A stretch of 64,000 nt of DNA from Candidula unifasciata (lineage: Eukaryota > Mollusca > Gastropoda > Stylommatophora > Geomitridae). This document shows positions 22,626-35,841 of the stretch, in pieces. A program made the translations under genes and the position numbers. The notes under the pieces were generated by a model that was given only the letters and a program-made list of their open reading frames with translations, was not told where the DNA came from and made no database searches. The number at the start of each line of letters is the position of its first letter. Within the stretch, counting starts at the first letter, position 1. The stretch covers positions 81,094-145,093 of the forward strand of contig CAJHNH020000205.1 of the NCBI GenBank assembly GCA_905116865.2. The letters are read 5' to 3'.

Positions 22626-23551
22626 TACAAGGTCTGACAATTAAGTAGTGAGACTGATTTTATTATGGCCAAGACAAAAATGCCATCCATGAAGCAAAGC
22701 ATGGAATCTAAAGAGGCAACATTCATCTATGATCTGGCAACTTTTTATCGTTGCTCGATAAGCAGAAAATAAACAAGAGGCCATTTTATTGACCTAGTCA
22801 GAAGTGCATTGTTACGTATCACCACGGAGCAAAAAGCTAACATTAAATTCTTTTTTAAAACTCCGAAAAGCGTCATTGAAACAATTAAATTGATGCAACA
22901 AGTTTATCTGGATAATTGTTTATCTCGTGCACACATTTTCAGGTAGTGTTTACAATTAAAAAGTGGTGTGGAAATTATTACTAATGCACCTAGACCTGGA
23001 TGCCAAATTTCTGTAATGATGAACTCATTGCAAAAGTCAAGAAACGGATACAAGAAGATCATTGGTTCACTGTGGATGAGAATGATGGCAGATGAATCAG
23101 GTGTTAATAGAGAGACCATTCAATACATTTTAGTGCAAGATTTTGGCAAGAAAAAGGCTAGTTGCCGGTTTGTACCACATTCTTTGTCTCATGACCAAAA
23201 ACATCAGCGGGTTGAGTACCAAAAAGACATCATCAAAACAAGAATTTGTGGCCCCAAAACAAGTGTTTGTTTTCAGCCTTCCACCCTGTTCCCCAGATTT
23301 GTCTCCCTGTGATTATTTTCTATTCCCAAAATTAAAGTTACGATTGAAAGGACGCTTCTTTACCGATATTAATGACATCCAACGGGTCGTAACATCAACT
23401 TTAAGGGCTATAACGACAGAAGAACTACAGAGATCGTTCCAGTGTTTGTTAGATCGTGCCACTTGCTGTATCAATGCACAAGGGGCTTACTTTGAATAAA
23501 AAATTGTATCTTTATGGAATTGGTCTCATTACTTAATTGTCGGACCTTGTA
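22626..23551 (+). mobile_element. mariner-family transposon, internally decayed
   Basis: Inverted ends tacaaggtctgacaattaag and its near-complement (cttaattgtcggaccttgta) with TA on both flanks define a 926-bp element. Plus-strand frames encode the transposase in pieces. First is a helix-turn-helix-like stretch (ESGVNRETIQYIL, about 23085-23130). Then comes LPPCSPDLSPCDYFLFPKLK at 23278-23337, holding the third catalytic Asp. It closes with the family-typical C-terminal GAYFE at 23486-23500. Much of the middle catalytic region is missing or shifted. Confidence 0.9.
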
Positions 23552-26500
23552 TATATCAAAGATTTATATTTGTATGGTTACTGAAAGCATATTTTGAAAT
23601 GTGGACTGCAGCACAACTGAGAAAGTCTCAAAGAGATTAGAACATAAAATAGATATCAGCATTACAGGAGCAATTACAAAAGTAGTACTGTAAAGGTGAT
23701 GTACACGTTTGTCCAGTCTTAGCTTATTGGAAGTATATTTAGTCTACTGCACATATGAAATCACATACAAGTGTATCAATGTTGATTTTACTTCTGTGAA
23801 GCCAGCCATATGTGTTAGTTGAAAGTGAGTGTTGGAACATTAATTTTAGACTGAAACGGAACAGGGCTGTGTGTAGTTTGCTGTTGTGTAGTTGTTGACG
23901 TGGTTTTGTCAAGACAGTGTAAGTGTTGACCATTATAAGTAGCAGTGCTAAGTTTTAATCTAAGGGCCTGCAGGTTTTAGTGAATGAATAAAACATTTAC
24001 TGAATTTTGTGTGCAATGAGAGTTTCTGAACATTTAGTGAATGTTGAAGAATATGTCAGAGATTGGCCTTAGTAAATTGCAAATTAGATGAAATATATAT
24101 GATAGAAATGAGGAGTTTTTTCAAATTACATCATTCTGGAATAATTACAATGGTAGCAGAACAGGTACAGTTTACATCAGGATGTCAACAACATAACATA
24201 TCTAAAGATTGAAACGTTGTGAGGAAATTGTTTCATTCTTCATCAAGAAAATATGCACTCCCACAAAGTACTTGCTGTGAACAAGGTTTTCATCAAGACT
24301 CAAGATTTCTATGCCAGGACAAGTTCATTGGTTGCCAGAACTAGCGCTGGGTTGCCTTAAGTTTCCAAAAGTCAAATCGGCACTCCAAGATTTAGTTGTA
24401 TATCGGTTATAGCTGTGACAAGATAAGTCTCGAAACAGCTGATAGGCTTTAGTCTCGCTCTGATTGATATCAGAGAAGAATGGAAGCAGCAGCAGTGGAT
24501 GCAGATGGGAATGGATAAGTGCTCAAAGGTAATACATGATTGCGCATTACTTTATGTAGCATCTGTCTCGTTGTTTAATCGCCTTGCCTCATAGATCTAT
24601 CCACAATTGAGGAATATAACATATTGTTGGCTTGGATTCCTGATTCCTTGTTGGAAGGGTCTAGATGTTTCTTCACGGTTGTTTTTCAAAGGGAATGTGC
24701 ATATGACTCATGATTGTTGATGTGCTGTTGTAGAACTTGGTCAGATTTTAGAGGTAATATCTTTGTATTTCGTGTCATTTTAATTTGAAGGTGCCAGTCA
24801 GAATGGATGTACTGTATGTGCTTCTGCCTAGGCTTGCTTATCTTTAAAAGAGATGTGCAAATTCTCATGCTCAGATTTAACTAAAATCCCACATAACAGA
24901 CAACAGTATTTACAAATAGTAAATTTCTGACATGCACAGGGTGTAGGTAAGCATTTAAACATGAACAGTTTTTGTGACTTTAACACGAATTGTGGATCAT
25001 TTATATGTAATCAGAACCGACCAATGCTTATCATTATCATGAGCCATGTCAACAAGCAGAGGCTTCATTTGGGTCCCAAGGAATGCCTCAATTTATAACA
25101 AACTGTCCTCTGGTACCAAAAGAGTTGTAGGTCACAGCTACACTGTATCTCAAAAGGTCTGGTTTTTAGAGTTTATTGATACCTCATTTCTCACATACTG
25201 TGGTTGTAAAGGTCAGAGATAACCCATTTCTAAACTAAAATATGTGTCTAAAAAGTTCATCTTCGTCATGTATGGGCCTTTTTCAGAGCATCACTGCCAT
25301 TACTTTTTGCTGAAAAACAACTTGGTCACTTGCTAATTATCATGTCTCATGTATTTTCATGCCTGTGGTGGCTTCAGTATCCCAGATCCAGATTTCTGCT
25401 TGTTGACCTCTGCCTCATCTTTCGGGGGTTAAGCCTTTTGTTATTGTTCTGTCTAAACCACTGTAGAATTTAAGATGGCAAAACTTTCTATAAAGAGTTA
25501 GTAGATACCATATTTCACAGATGCTGCCAGTCATAATTTTGAATAAGAGATGCTAATGGAATTTGGGTTACATGGAATATAGGTTACATCTCTGCACTAA
25601 CAAATTCATGTCAATTCTGTGTTTGTTCCACAGTTTTTTCATAATGATCAGCTTTTACAGTTGGCAGTTAATATTGAGAGATCTTTTTTTTTTTTGGTTA
25701 AAAATGTTAACGAATACCATTTTTTTATTCATGTGTTTTTCTACTAAACACAATTGCTGTGTTAGAGGTAAATGATGACAGCGGTACTTCAAATACATGT
25801 GAAAAAAATTAACCTTTTGTAACATACCAGCTGTACTTGGAATACTATGATATCTAGTTCTCTGAATGTTGCGATCATATTCTGTTTCATTCTTGTGTGT
25901 GTGCGTTCCAAACCCCCCCCCCCCCCCCCTTGCATTTTGGGGGGGTTGGAATAAGAAATGACAGTTGGATATTTGGTGAAATCAGATAGGTTCTTTGTGG
26001 CCTAATTGTAAACCTCAACAGTGTACCAGCCAACCTTTTTTAGAGTGAACACAAAAAAAGTAGTATATCCCGTTTCTGACAGCACAGCTCTCCACTTCTT
26101 TGTTTTATTAGATGTGGAATGTTTGAGGATAGTTATAATAGAGAGAGGAGACAGTTGTTTGATATATTTACTCATATATTTACTCATTTATTTTGTTACT
26201 CCACCTGTTCTGCTTGAGATTATAATTAGCTGAGATGTGTACAATGTTTTGCATGATTGTTATGTTGTTTTAACGTATCAGTTGAGGATTTCTTCTGTCT
26301 CCTTGTAACTTGAGGTCTTGTTTGACAGTGTTCCATTTGGTTGCTTTCCTACAAGTATTGCACTTACTGTTCCTTGGTTTAGTTGGTCTTTTATATTTAA
26401 CTTGGTACGTGCAGGTAACATTCTTAAATTTAAACAACAAATAATTTATGTATACAGTATCCATGGCAGAATTAACAAAATAACAATGTAAGCATGAACA

Positions 26501-28700
26501 AAATATGTGTACATTTGTAAAGGCAAAATTGCAGTGGTTAAAAAAGTGCAGTACACAAGAAAACAGTAAAACAATAGATTCAATGCAAAATATTTTAAAC
26601 AAGAAAACTTTTTATTAAAGAGAACTGGATGGACAGTAAGATAGATCCTAAAGGGTAGATGTGTATAAGAGTTAACAGATGATTAATCATTATGTGCCCA
26701 GCTAGGTGTTGTAGGCACTGATGTCTCCCCGCAGACCTCGGTCCCTGGGGTTCTGAATCAATTCCATTGATAATATTTCTCCTTGCCATTGCTTCAGGCC
26801 ATCATGCCGTTGATCGTTCCAGTCATCATGATGTTCTCCAGTGTCTGTCTTCTCATTATGAGTTGATTGATTCAAGAACCGACATCACAGCACTCAGGGG
26901 ATTTTCATAAGCGCTCCGTCCCTATCTTCAGCTGCCAGCGCAGAGTTCCAGTACCAATAGTGCCAGTCACAGTCTGATTATATTCTGTCTTGCTTTTCCT
27001 GTGAGCGCCCAATGTTGGCTAGTATCTCTTCTTATTAGACCGAAGAACACTGTCTCTTTCTTATAGTTGTAGAGTGCAAACCCCTTAATGTGATCTTGGA
27101 TGTGGTAAATTTCTATTTGTTTATCCCTGGCAATTTTTCTTGCTTTAACTCTCGTCTAGATAAGAGGAATTTATGATAAAAAGACAATTTCTTGGGTCCA
27201 TGGTGCAGCATCTCTTTCAGAAACCACATCGGGTTTCCTGGTATGCTGTGTCTGCACCCACTTCTATCAGATTTTGTGGTTGCTGCTTGTACCCTTGAAT
27301 AAGCTAGATGTGTGCTTTGTTTCTATTTGCTCAGCCATGTTTGCTACACTATGGTTTGAAAAACAAAATACAATAGAAATGTAACTGAAAAGCCCAACGG
27401 CAAGACAAGCAGCTAATTTCTAGACTGAGTTTGTCTTTTTAATGGTCCATTGAAAACAGAGTCTGGTTGTAATTGTACTTGTGCTTTCCATTGCATCCTT
27501 TGAGCTTTTTGTTCGCATTTTGGGTTGTACCTGGTATTTCTTGTTATCAAACTTTACCCACACCATGACATGTTAGTTTTCTTTTGTTACACTGTTTTAT
27601 TTGTTAGTGTTTGCGCGTATGTTTGATCTTTTTATACGTCTTATGATTTATTGTTTATACCTGCGTTAGATTATAAAATCTGAAAAGACTGAGAAATTTG
27701 ATGGCTAAGAGTTTTAATTATGCTGTGGTTAATGGAAGATATATTGGAATCAAAGTAGATGTATACAATTTTTATTCATATTGTTAAACTGTTGACATGA
27801 ATGATTAAAAGAGGGTTAAGATCTGTTCACATATTTCAATGTGTAACATGTTGTTGGTAAAGGACTGTGCTAGTGCATTGGCTGGCCAGTGGTCATATGT
27901 TTGAATCGTCGACAAAGAACATTGTTAAAAGTTAGCTGGGCCCCCAGGTTGACCCAGTCAAATCCTGATGACCAGTTGAGTTTAGTTCAGAATCAACAAT
28001 ACAGCACTCTGGGCATTCTCATAAACACTCCATGCCATCTTCAGCAGCCAGCACCGAGTTCAAGTTCTGACGAGTAACGGTTTTGACTACTGTTCATCCA
28101 TCTTGTCTTTCCTCTGAGGGTTGAGTGTCATCCAGATTTCCTGGTCACTTCCTGATGCACCATTTTCTTTGGATCATGATAATTTATTTGTGCTTCCACA
28201 CTGTTCACTCGCTCCCAAAGAGCTTTGACCACATCTAGGTTGTTATGCATCAGTTTACGAAGTGGCGTCAAACCAACCAATATGTCTGCCTGTTTTTTTC
28301 CCCATCATACTTGAATACCTGGAGAAAATATTCGCCCTTTATTATAATTTTTTTTTTTTTTTTTAAGTACAGGCACCCAGCATGATACTGACCACATCAG
28401 CCATTGAAAAATGATTGGGTTTGTCACCATCTGTCCCTTAAGCCTCAGGGCTTATTAGAAATATGTCCTTTTTACTTTTTTCGTTTCACTTTGGTTGACA
28501 AGTATGAACAGTGTTTCTGATTCTGTCATGGAGATTATTGGCAGTGGCCTCTATTCCATCTCTGCACTAAACATTAAGGAAGTGTTTACCTTTAGACTGA
28601 CTGCCTCTCATTTGAACTTAATATATTTAATAAATAGAAAAGCTGATGGTCATATTTTGATACTGCCAAGGCAACTTTATCAGTAGCATATTTAATATTT
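23552..28700 (+). other. Intron, second part: no exon recognised
   Basis: About 5 kb without a finger motif or convincing splice-flanked frame. Two related SINE-like pieces are present at about 26850-26970 and 27860-28080 (shared cagcactc, attctcataa.c.ctcc and ccatcttcagc.gccagc). A poly-C/poly-G hairpin-like patch is at 25915-25946. Confidence 0.55.
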
Positions 28701-28704
28701 CTTC

Positions 28705-29000
28705 TTCTTCTTTGCGTTCACCAGCTGTACACTCTGGTGGAATGTTCTGGTTGCTCGTCCATTACTGAACTGCAGTCCTGCTCCAGAACCTGAGTGTTGC
28801 ATGTGCATCAGTTTTACAGATCTCATTCTCTTGAATACAGACTGTTGGTTCTTTGCCTCTCCGGCAGATGCACTCCGACATCAAAGGAAGCTCCCCAATT
28901 AGTCGACTCTTACGACATGCTTTTGGGGAGGCAGTGGATCTATTCTTGTTTTCCTCACAATGGGGCCCCGGAACCCACACGGGGGTATTTCGTATTTCTT
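28705..29000 (+). mobile_element. Dispersed 280-bp element, copy 1 of 5
   Basis: Begins near ttcttcttctttgcgttcac, passes gactgttggttctttgcctc and ttagtcgactcttac, and ends at caatggggcccc. Other copies are at 31207-31460 (minus), 34225-34515 (plus), 40868-41127 (minus) and 57885-58185 (plus). No conserved frame; SINE- or MITE-like. Confidence 0.75.
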
Positions 29001-29284
29001 GTTGAGTAAACAAGACATGACACCCCCCCAAAAAAAAACCTATTGGTGCCTGGAAAGCCTTTGTCTGTATATGACGCAGACAGATGTTGATTATATTATG
29101 AATAATACATAAAATCACTTAGCTTTAAGGTGAATCCTGACAAAATATCCTTTCACGCTTAAACAGTAGCGATTTTTCTTCTTCTTTTGTTTACTTGAAA
29201 AGGATTATCTATATCTGCAATGTTATCACTATTATAAACTTCACTGTCTATTATAATTCAGTCTGTGACCCGTAAAGTTTTACT

Positions 29285-29520
29285 TGCACTAATGTCTCTC
29301 GTGGCCAGGAGTTTTGCCTTGGTATGTTGTATTTGGGGGCCGTCTTAGAGGAGGAGATCCGTTGTTGCAGGTGCTAATCCACATGTACATATGGCTTATT
29401 TGCCAGTCTTAAATTTTCTGTACACATGGCTGCGAATCAATTGTGTCCTGTTCTAATGCGTAGAATAATGAATTGCCTTAGTCTGTCCATAATATGGTAA
29501 TCGTCTCTTAGTGGCAATTC
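29285..29520 (-). mobile_element. LINE 3' end (zinc-knuckle region), copy 1
   Basis: Aligns by eye with 54125-54370. In the other copy the minus strand reads SAMCTCGLAPETTDHVL, stop, DCP, the C-x-C-x8-H-x4-C knuckle at the end of LINE polymerases. This copy is more decayed. Confidence 0.6.
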
Positions 29521-30512
29521 TGCATTCACATGTTGTTGCAGGAGTAAGATACTGAACACAAAATACCCCCAGAAGAGGATGAGAGCTTGTGGCAGTGAAT
29601 GCAGCTTAAAAATTTGTTAGATAAAAACTATGTTGCACATTCAGATCTTAGGAAACAAAGAGCCCAATAAACAGATAAGATGTTTCTCAAAGGTCCTGCA
29701 GAATCTTTAATTGCTGTGACATTGTCAAAAACATCTCGATGATTGAGAATTAAAGTTGGCGTGCACTGGTTTGAGGGTCCTGTTTTTACGCGAAGCCTTT
29801 TTGTTTCGCTGCTAAGGTGGTGGGGTATTGCAACTAAACCTTTCTATAGGATGTGATAGTCAGTCTCATACCAGTGCTCCTCATTTACCTCAAGCTATAC
29901 GATTGATACATTGTAGTATTACTGTTTCTTGCTTCCCCTATGGGTTTATAGATCCCAGTTGCATAGGTTGCTTATTTGTGCTCCTGAAGTGTTGGTGTGG
30001 GTGATAAGGTGATGCATTCAATAAACAGGGTTCAAAGGGGACCTGGAAACTTGAATTTAACCTGGAAATTGCTGCTATGACCTAGAACCTGGAATTTTGA
30101 CCTTGGAAAAGACATACAGACCTTGATAAACCTGGAATTTTGACCATGGCAATGGTAGAATTGAAGTAAAACGAATTTCATAGGATGACCTGCAATTTTA
30201 GGCCATTTGACTATTTTCGGCTACCTTTGTTTTAAATGTTTACTATTGTTTCCGGTATGAGGGCAGTTGATTATCTGGCGTTAAATGCGAATACACTGTT
30301 TTAACAGTATCTTTAAAGTGTTTGTTTTTACTTTAAATCATCTTACATTTGTTCGCTTCACTAGTTGTATTTGCATTGTTTTGAAAGCTATTTGACCATT
30401 GTGCTCTGCTAGAATGAAAGGGATTTTAAAAGAAAATTATTTTTCTTTAATCGGAAACACTGTGACATATTTTTGTCATTGGATTATTGTTTTGTCTTCC
30501 ATTTGTCTGCAG
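29521..30512 (+). other. Intron just upstream of the first finger exon
   Basis: No gene. About 30040-30160 contains short near-repeats of gacctggaa/ttgaccttgg. The end is the pyrimidine-rich tract of the ZF-A acceptor. Confidence 0.6.
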
Positions 30513-30775
30513 TTTATTCAAGAGCTGAGGTCGGCAGTCGTGGGCTAGATGTTAGTAAGGCAGTACCATTTCCAGTCAGAATGAACACTTCCCCTGGACA
30601 GTATATATGCCCATTCTGTAACAGGCTATATCTGCATAAAACTCATTACCAGGGGCATATCAATTCCCATCTCAAGAGAAAATCATATGTATGTTCTCAC
30701 TGCGGGACAGGGTTTACTTATGCAAACAATTTGTCCAGACATAAACAGACATGTCGGCAGTTGATACGTTTTTGA
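30513..30775 (+). CDS. Alternative terminal exon ZF-A: C2H2 + C2HC fingers
   Basis: Acceptor ccatttgtctgcag (AG 30511-30512). The first two bases (tt) complete the shared codon to GTT, then 86 codons to TGA. The lead-in is 30 residues (YSRAEVGSRGLDVSKAV). Finger 1 is CPFC-x12-H-INS-H (tail residues 33-53), with a three-residue H spacing unlike the others. Finger 2 is CSHC-x12-H-KQT-C (61-81), with Tyr at helix position -1, Asn at 3 and Arg at 6. The tail is RQLIRF. As a zinc-finger tail it would supply DNA recognition to the shared N-terminus. The nearest AATAAA is at 31516. This is the first finger exon, 11.6 kb after shared exon 2. Confidence 0.9.
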
Positions 30776-31206
30776 TTCCACTCTTCCCATATCATATCAG
30801 GGAACTCGCAGTACGTTCTTTGGTTACTTTTTGTGTGGTTCACTTTTCTTCGCTCTCTCTGTTCCATACTTCTGTTACACTAACCCATTCTGTTTTGATT
30901 GTTACTATAACCCATATTCCAGTGTTGTATTTTCAATTCCCTAAGACTAAAATTGTTGCTCTAAGGTACACAAATTGTGATGGAATGTTGAAGTAACCAC
31001 TAGCTCTAGCTGAAAAAAGTTAAGGAATTCTTTGCATTGCAGATGATAGAAGGGGACAACAGATGTATTCGAAACAGTATTTTCACATTGTAAAATTAAA
31101 TACAGACATGAACAGTACATTGCACAATTTATTGCCTGGCATATTTTGCAGGATCTCGTCTGGTGCATTACTAAAGTTACATTAACATATAGTTTCCCAT
31201 ATAGGT

Positions 31207-31460
31207 TCCAGGGCCCTATTGTGGAAAAATCAAGAAAAGACCCACTGCAAGTCATAAGAGTATTTTATTTGGAGGTTACCTTCGAAGTTGGAGTGCATCT
31301 GCTTGAGTGGCAAGGAACCAACAGTCTCCTAACAAATGAGTCAGATCTGTAAAATGGATATGCACGCAACACCTAGGTTCTGAAACAAGTCTAAAAGTCC
31401 AGAGGTGTATGAACAACCAGAATTTTCCGCCAGAGTTTACAGCTGGGAAACTTGAAGAAT
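31207..31460 (-). mobile_element. Dispersed 280-bp element, copy 2 of 5
   Basis: The complement matches 28705-29000: gggccctattgtgg at the left, ggaaccaacagtct in the middle, and gccagagtttacagctggga at the right. Confidence 0.75.
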
Positions 31461-31515
31461 GAAGAATAATAATAACATATAGTGTGGCCATAAAAAATGT
31501 AATTCTTTCCACTTA

Positions 31516-31521
31516 AATAAA
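31516..31521 (+). promoter_or_regulatory. Candidate polyadenylation signal for ZF-A
   Basis: AATAAA 740 bases after the ZF-A stop. It is the first exact hexamer I see downstream of that exon, but AT-rich sequence makes chance matches common. Confidence 0.35.
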
Positions 31522-32319
31522 CTAATCATAATCTCTAGTTACACTTTAATCTCACCACTAGAAATTCAAGATTAGTCTTGTCATTGCCTCTGTTATTTAA
31601 CATTTATAACATGCTCTTTCTTTCCTTGCATAACAAAATTTTCATTTTTATTGTCTTGGCTTCCATGAGGTAACGTAAACAGGTTTGTGTATTTCAGTGG
31701 AAAGTAGGATGATGTAACTCTAGCAATGCACTTGACGAGAAGCACACAAAATTTGCCAAGTACCAGATTAAGTCGTGTATTGTTTCCGCATTATTCAAAC
31801 GGTTGTATTTCCTGATCCCAGGCCAATGCGATTTAGAATAAGGCTGTCGTATTTGCCACCTAATTGTGCCTTTTTTTAAATACATTTTCTATTGAATGAC
31901 TTTTTGCTATTGAACCGTGCATGTTAATGTTGAAAGTAGTGAGGACTCCAGTTGCCACTCAACACTGTCAAAGAGTGAGCATTCATTAAAAAATGTGTTC
32001 CTTAGGCTGTGTATGTGGTATAAATAAATTATGCATGTTTTGGTTTAATTCATAAGAGATCACTTTTCTTTACACATACTAATCTCTGTGTGCTGCAGTA
32101 TCCTTTCGTTGATCACACAACAAGAATCTAAATACAGTGCATGAAGTTAATAGCACCATTATTGAGGATCGAGATATGTATCAGAGCCACACTGGAATGT
32201 TGTCTCCTGCAGGGAAAATACTAACATTACACACACATATTGGGGGGGGGGGGGGGGGGGTTCCTTTCTAATTTGGAATTTGTTCTCAGGAGTGGTCCAT
32301 CTGGTCTGCTGTTGATTTA

Positions 32320-33560
32320 TAGCTGTCAAGGAATTGTTTAATGAGAACACACGTCCTTTGAGTTTGTCTTCTTTTGTGTCAGCCTGGGTTGCACACGAAA
32401 TACCTCAGTTAGAACAATGAGGTATATGCTTGGGCCTACATTGGTCAAGTTTAGACTGTCACTGGCGCAGGCCAAGGCCTGTATGTGAGTTACCAGTGAT
32501 GGAAGGCATCCGCTGCATGATAATCTGAACGATTTAAGCGGAGACCAGTTTAAAAGAGGAAAGTCATGGATGGCACTGGCTGAAGATACTTTTGAGATGA
32601 CCTCAGTCAAGCAAATACACAGGGAGCAGAAATGGGTCAACACAAACACCCACAACAGCAATTTCCATCAGGTCGTTAACACTTTAGGAAGAGAATGTAG
32701 AGAGTGGTGTAATGGTGTGGAAGAATTAGAGGTACAACGACTAATGAATGGAAAAACTGGGCCAGATGATGTGTACACTGATGGTTCTGTTCATCGAGGC
32801 GTAAGATCTGGCTGGGGATTTTCAGCTAGAATGAAGGGAAAAATTGTGGCAAAACAAAGTGAAGCTTTATTATCTATGTCAAGCTTGAGGATGGAAGTGG
32901 AGGCAATTTCTGCAGTTCTGATAGCAGAAAACAAAGTTACCAGTTATTGTATCTGATTCTCAGTCACCACTGCAAAGGGTTCCAAATAGACTAATGTGGC
33001 ACGAGTGGATACCATGCATCAGTACACCAGCATTGCAGGGGATCACGTGGATATACTGTCCAGGATATGCAGGAGTGTGAGGGGGTCAAAGAGTGGATTT
33101 TCTGGCGACAACAGCAAAAGCTACGCGAACACTCATACTGGAAAAGGGAGATATTCTGAAGACCATATATGAACAACTGCTGACAGAAGACACGAGATTA
33201 GATAAAATAACATGTGCAAGAATGTGTGAACGTGGAATTGAGTGTGGATCCGGCAAGGAGGGACAGGTGACATGAAGAGAACGACATGTGTATAATCTGT
33301 GTGCTACGGGAACAGTTAGCATCTACACCTTGAGACATTTGCTGTGGGAGACGGCATCTATGGATTTACCTGGTGTGCTATGACATCGATTCTCATGTCA
33401 GTAAATCAGTGTCAGCCCTAAATGTGTGGTTGGCACATGGAGGTTTGGTTTACTACTAGGCCTTTGAGCCCACCACATCGGATTCCCATTAGTCCTCTGA
33501 TAGTTACCTTTTACAACCTGCTTGTTAAGGGGCAGTTGGTCTGACACCCCCACCCATTAG
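32320..33560 (+). mobile_element. LINE polymerase tail and RNase H domain, with 3' UTR
   Basis: Plus-strand frames give the end of a reverse-transcriptase region (RYMLGLPTLVKF, GKSWMALAEDTFEM), then the RNase H core: DDVYTDGSVHRGVRSGWGF at 32765-32821 with the first Asp, and SSLRMEVEAISAVL at 32878-32920 with the catalytic Glu. In the next frame come WIYCPGYAGV and VDFLATTAKATRTL, the HAGV..NE..D block in which N-E is replaced. Stops and one frameshift show it is dead. It sits in the intron between ZF-A and ZF-B, same strand as the host gene. Confidence 0.85.
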
Positions 33561-34224
33561 GGCCTCAGAACACACACAGAGATTATTTAGAGAGTATGAT
33601 GCTTGGAGACTTTTTATATCAAACAGCATCCATTAGGTGGTGTGGTCATGCATGCTCACACCACCCAGTACACATTTTATGAGGCTGTGCCTAACCTTCA
33701 GACATTTGGTCATGGATAAATTCTGCTTTGAACATTTCACATGCAGTTCAGCTCTTTAATTCCCTTTTATCTGTAGTACACTTTTTTGCGTAAACTTGTT
33801 GCGTGAACATTGATTGAAATATGCTGCAGAATTGTAGAGGTTGTTAACTGTTGAGTGAATTGTTGAGTCAGATGTTGTGAATCACTTTGAATTCAAACTC
33901 TGTTCATCTGGTAATTAACAGCCAGTTGCTTCTGTTTATTTGGGTATAGTTTGTCTTATTTGTTGCGTTTTTTTTTAAATTTTCAACAGTGCTGGTAACC
34001 GGACAGTTATAGCTCATGCCTTATATCTCAAAATCTTGACCACTTATGCTTTTGAGGGCTTGGAAGGCAGTCATTGTTGTTTATAATGTAAACCTAATTT
34101 GACATTTAACTCAAATGGTGAATTCCTAATGTATACAGTGGATTATTTACATGTGTGTATTTTACAATTCTGAACTATTTTTTTATGGACGATATAATAA
34201 CTTAATTTTTTTTTTCTACATAAG

Positions 34225-34515
34225 TACTTCTTCACGTTCACCAGCTGTAAACTCTGGCGAAAAGTTCTGGTTGTTCATCCGCTTCTAGACTCTTAGTCCT
34301 GCTCCAGAACCTGAGTGTTGCGTGTTAATTCGTTTCACAGGTCTGACTCATTTGCATGCAGACTGTTGGTTCCTTGCCTCTCAGGCAGATGTACTCTAAC
34401 TTTGAAGGAAGCTCCCAATTAGTCGACTCTTACCACATGCCTTTTGGGGAGGCAGTGGATCTAAACTGTGTTCCCTCCCTCCCCCCCCCCCAATGGGGCC
34501 CTGAACCCACATTTC
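34225..34515 (+). mobile_element. Dispersed 280-bp element, copy 3 of 5
   Basis: Starts cttcacgttcaccagctgt, contains gcagactgttggttccttg and ttagtcgactcttac, and ends caatggggccct. Same family as 28705-29000. Confidence 0.75.
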
Positions 34516-34885
34516 AGAACCTGCGTAGGTACTGAAATTAGAATACGCGCATTGTTTTGTAGGTACTATAAACAATTACTGACCAGGACTGCACAGCGAG
34601 TGACTACCACAAATGCTATCATTCTCATGAGAATCACACAGGTGCAAGACCCAGAAACCCTCTTTAACTATTAGGTTATTTATGTAGGGCTCCTGATGAC
34701 AGCCGGGGTAGGTCCTTAAAATACCAGAAACAACTTGTGTCCTATGATAGGGTGCAGTTATAACAATAAACATGTTGTGAAAGGTGACTAATTAAAGCTT
34801 TACTGAAATTGGATGTGTGGGGCTGAAAGGAGTGGGCTGGTTGTAAAGGGGTAGAAGAGAAAGATGTACATATTCTGATTGAAGC

Positions 34886-34888
<3 letters not shown>

Positions 34889-34917
<29 letters not shown>
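34889..34917. repeat. (CA)n microsatellite
   Basis: About 28 bases of alternating CA, in the intron before ZF-B. Confidence 0.9.
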
Positions 34918-34920
<3 letters not shown>

Positions 34921-35437
34921 AGTTCACAATAGCAAGACTTTAAAACAAATAATGTTTGTAGAAATTGCATGTTTTTTTTTTTAATTACTGCTGTTCATTT
35001 CTGCTAGCATTCTTTATGAATCATAAAACTAGTTAGTTAATAGAGGGACATTCTTGATAAAAATGGGTGCTTGTAGTCATGTATTGCAAGGAAGCACAAA
35101 ATAGAGCAGTTTAAAAAAAAATTGCATAAACATTTTTGTGTGTAAAAAAAAGCCAAAAAAAAGTACTGTGTGACATGCATATGTCTGGTTTATTTCATGA
35201 TGTTTATGTTAACCCATTTTTGCCATTCATTTGGTTTGAGACATTAGTTCAAATCTAAAGTGGGCAGTTTCATATGTTTTTTTTTTTGCACTTAACTGTT
35301 AAATCTAGACAGTTAAAATGAATTGTTAATCTTTAATTGTTTTTAAATCCTGTCTTCGCGTATTCAACACATAAACACATAGAAAGTTTAATGAGTGAGT
35401 GGGCCTCCTGATTGGCTTTGCATTTTTTTGTCCTCAG

Positions 35438-35841
35438 AGGGAGCAAGATATGCCTTCCACATAAGATCAGAAAATCGGAGACTGACAGGGGATATGTCCT
35501 CTTTCCCAGCACTAAACAGAGATGCACATGTACTTTCCTCTCCTAGCCATGAGAAAGCATTGCACCATACTTGCTGGTGCTATTATTGTGATAAAGGCTT
35601 TGATTCTGAACTCCTCTTGGTCGAGCATCTGAGTGTGCACACCACAAAGAAACCGTTCCGTTGTGAAAAATGTTCGCTGTCCTTCATGCACCGCTCCACA
35701 CTCAAAAGACACCAGAATGTATGTGGTGGCAGTTATACATTGAAGAAACATGTGTGTCCGTTTTGTGAGCGTAGTTTTACATACAGACATGATTTAAGAA
35801 GACACTGCAAAAACATTCACATATCAGAGCCACTGTCATAA
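35438..35841 (+). CDS. Alternative terminal exon ZF-B: three fingers
   Basis: Acceptor tttttttgtcctcag (AG 35436-35437). The first two bases make GAG with the shared base, then 133 codons to TAA. It is the longest finger exon, with about 50 residues of lead-in (GARYAFHIRSENRRL...). Finger 1 is CYYC-x12-H-LSV-H. Finger 2 is CEKC-x12-H-QNV-C. After a ten-residue spacer comes a third finger, CPFC-x12-H-CKNI-H, which has the YRHDLRRH helix typical of finger 2 in the other exons. So finger 3 may be the true homologue of the usual last finger, or a later duplication. The 3' end of finger 3, the stop and the next bases are the source of the 88-bp tandem array that follows. Confidence 0.9.

Noticed and set aside
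28794..29118. Short open frames at copies of the 280-bp dispersed element
   Set aside because: Frames are not conserved among the five copies.
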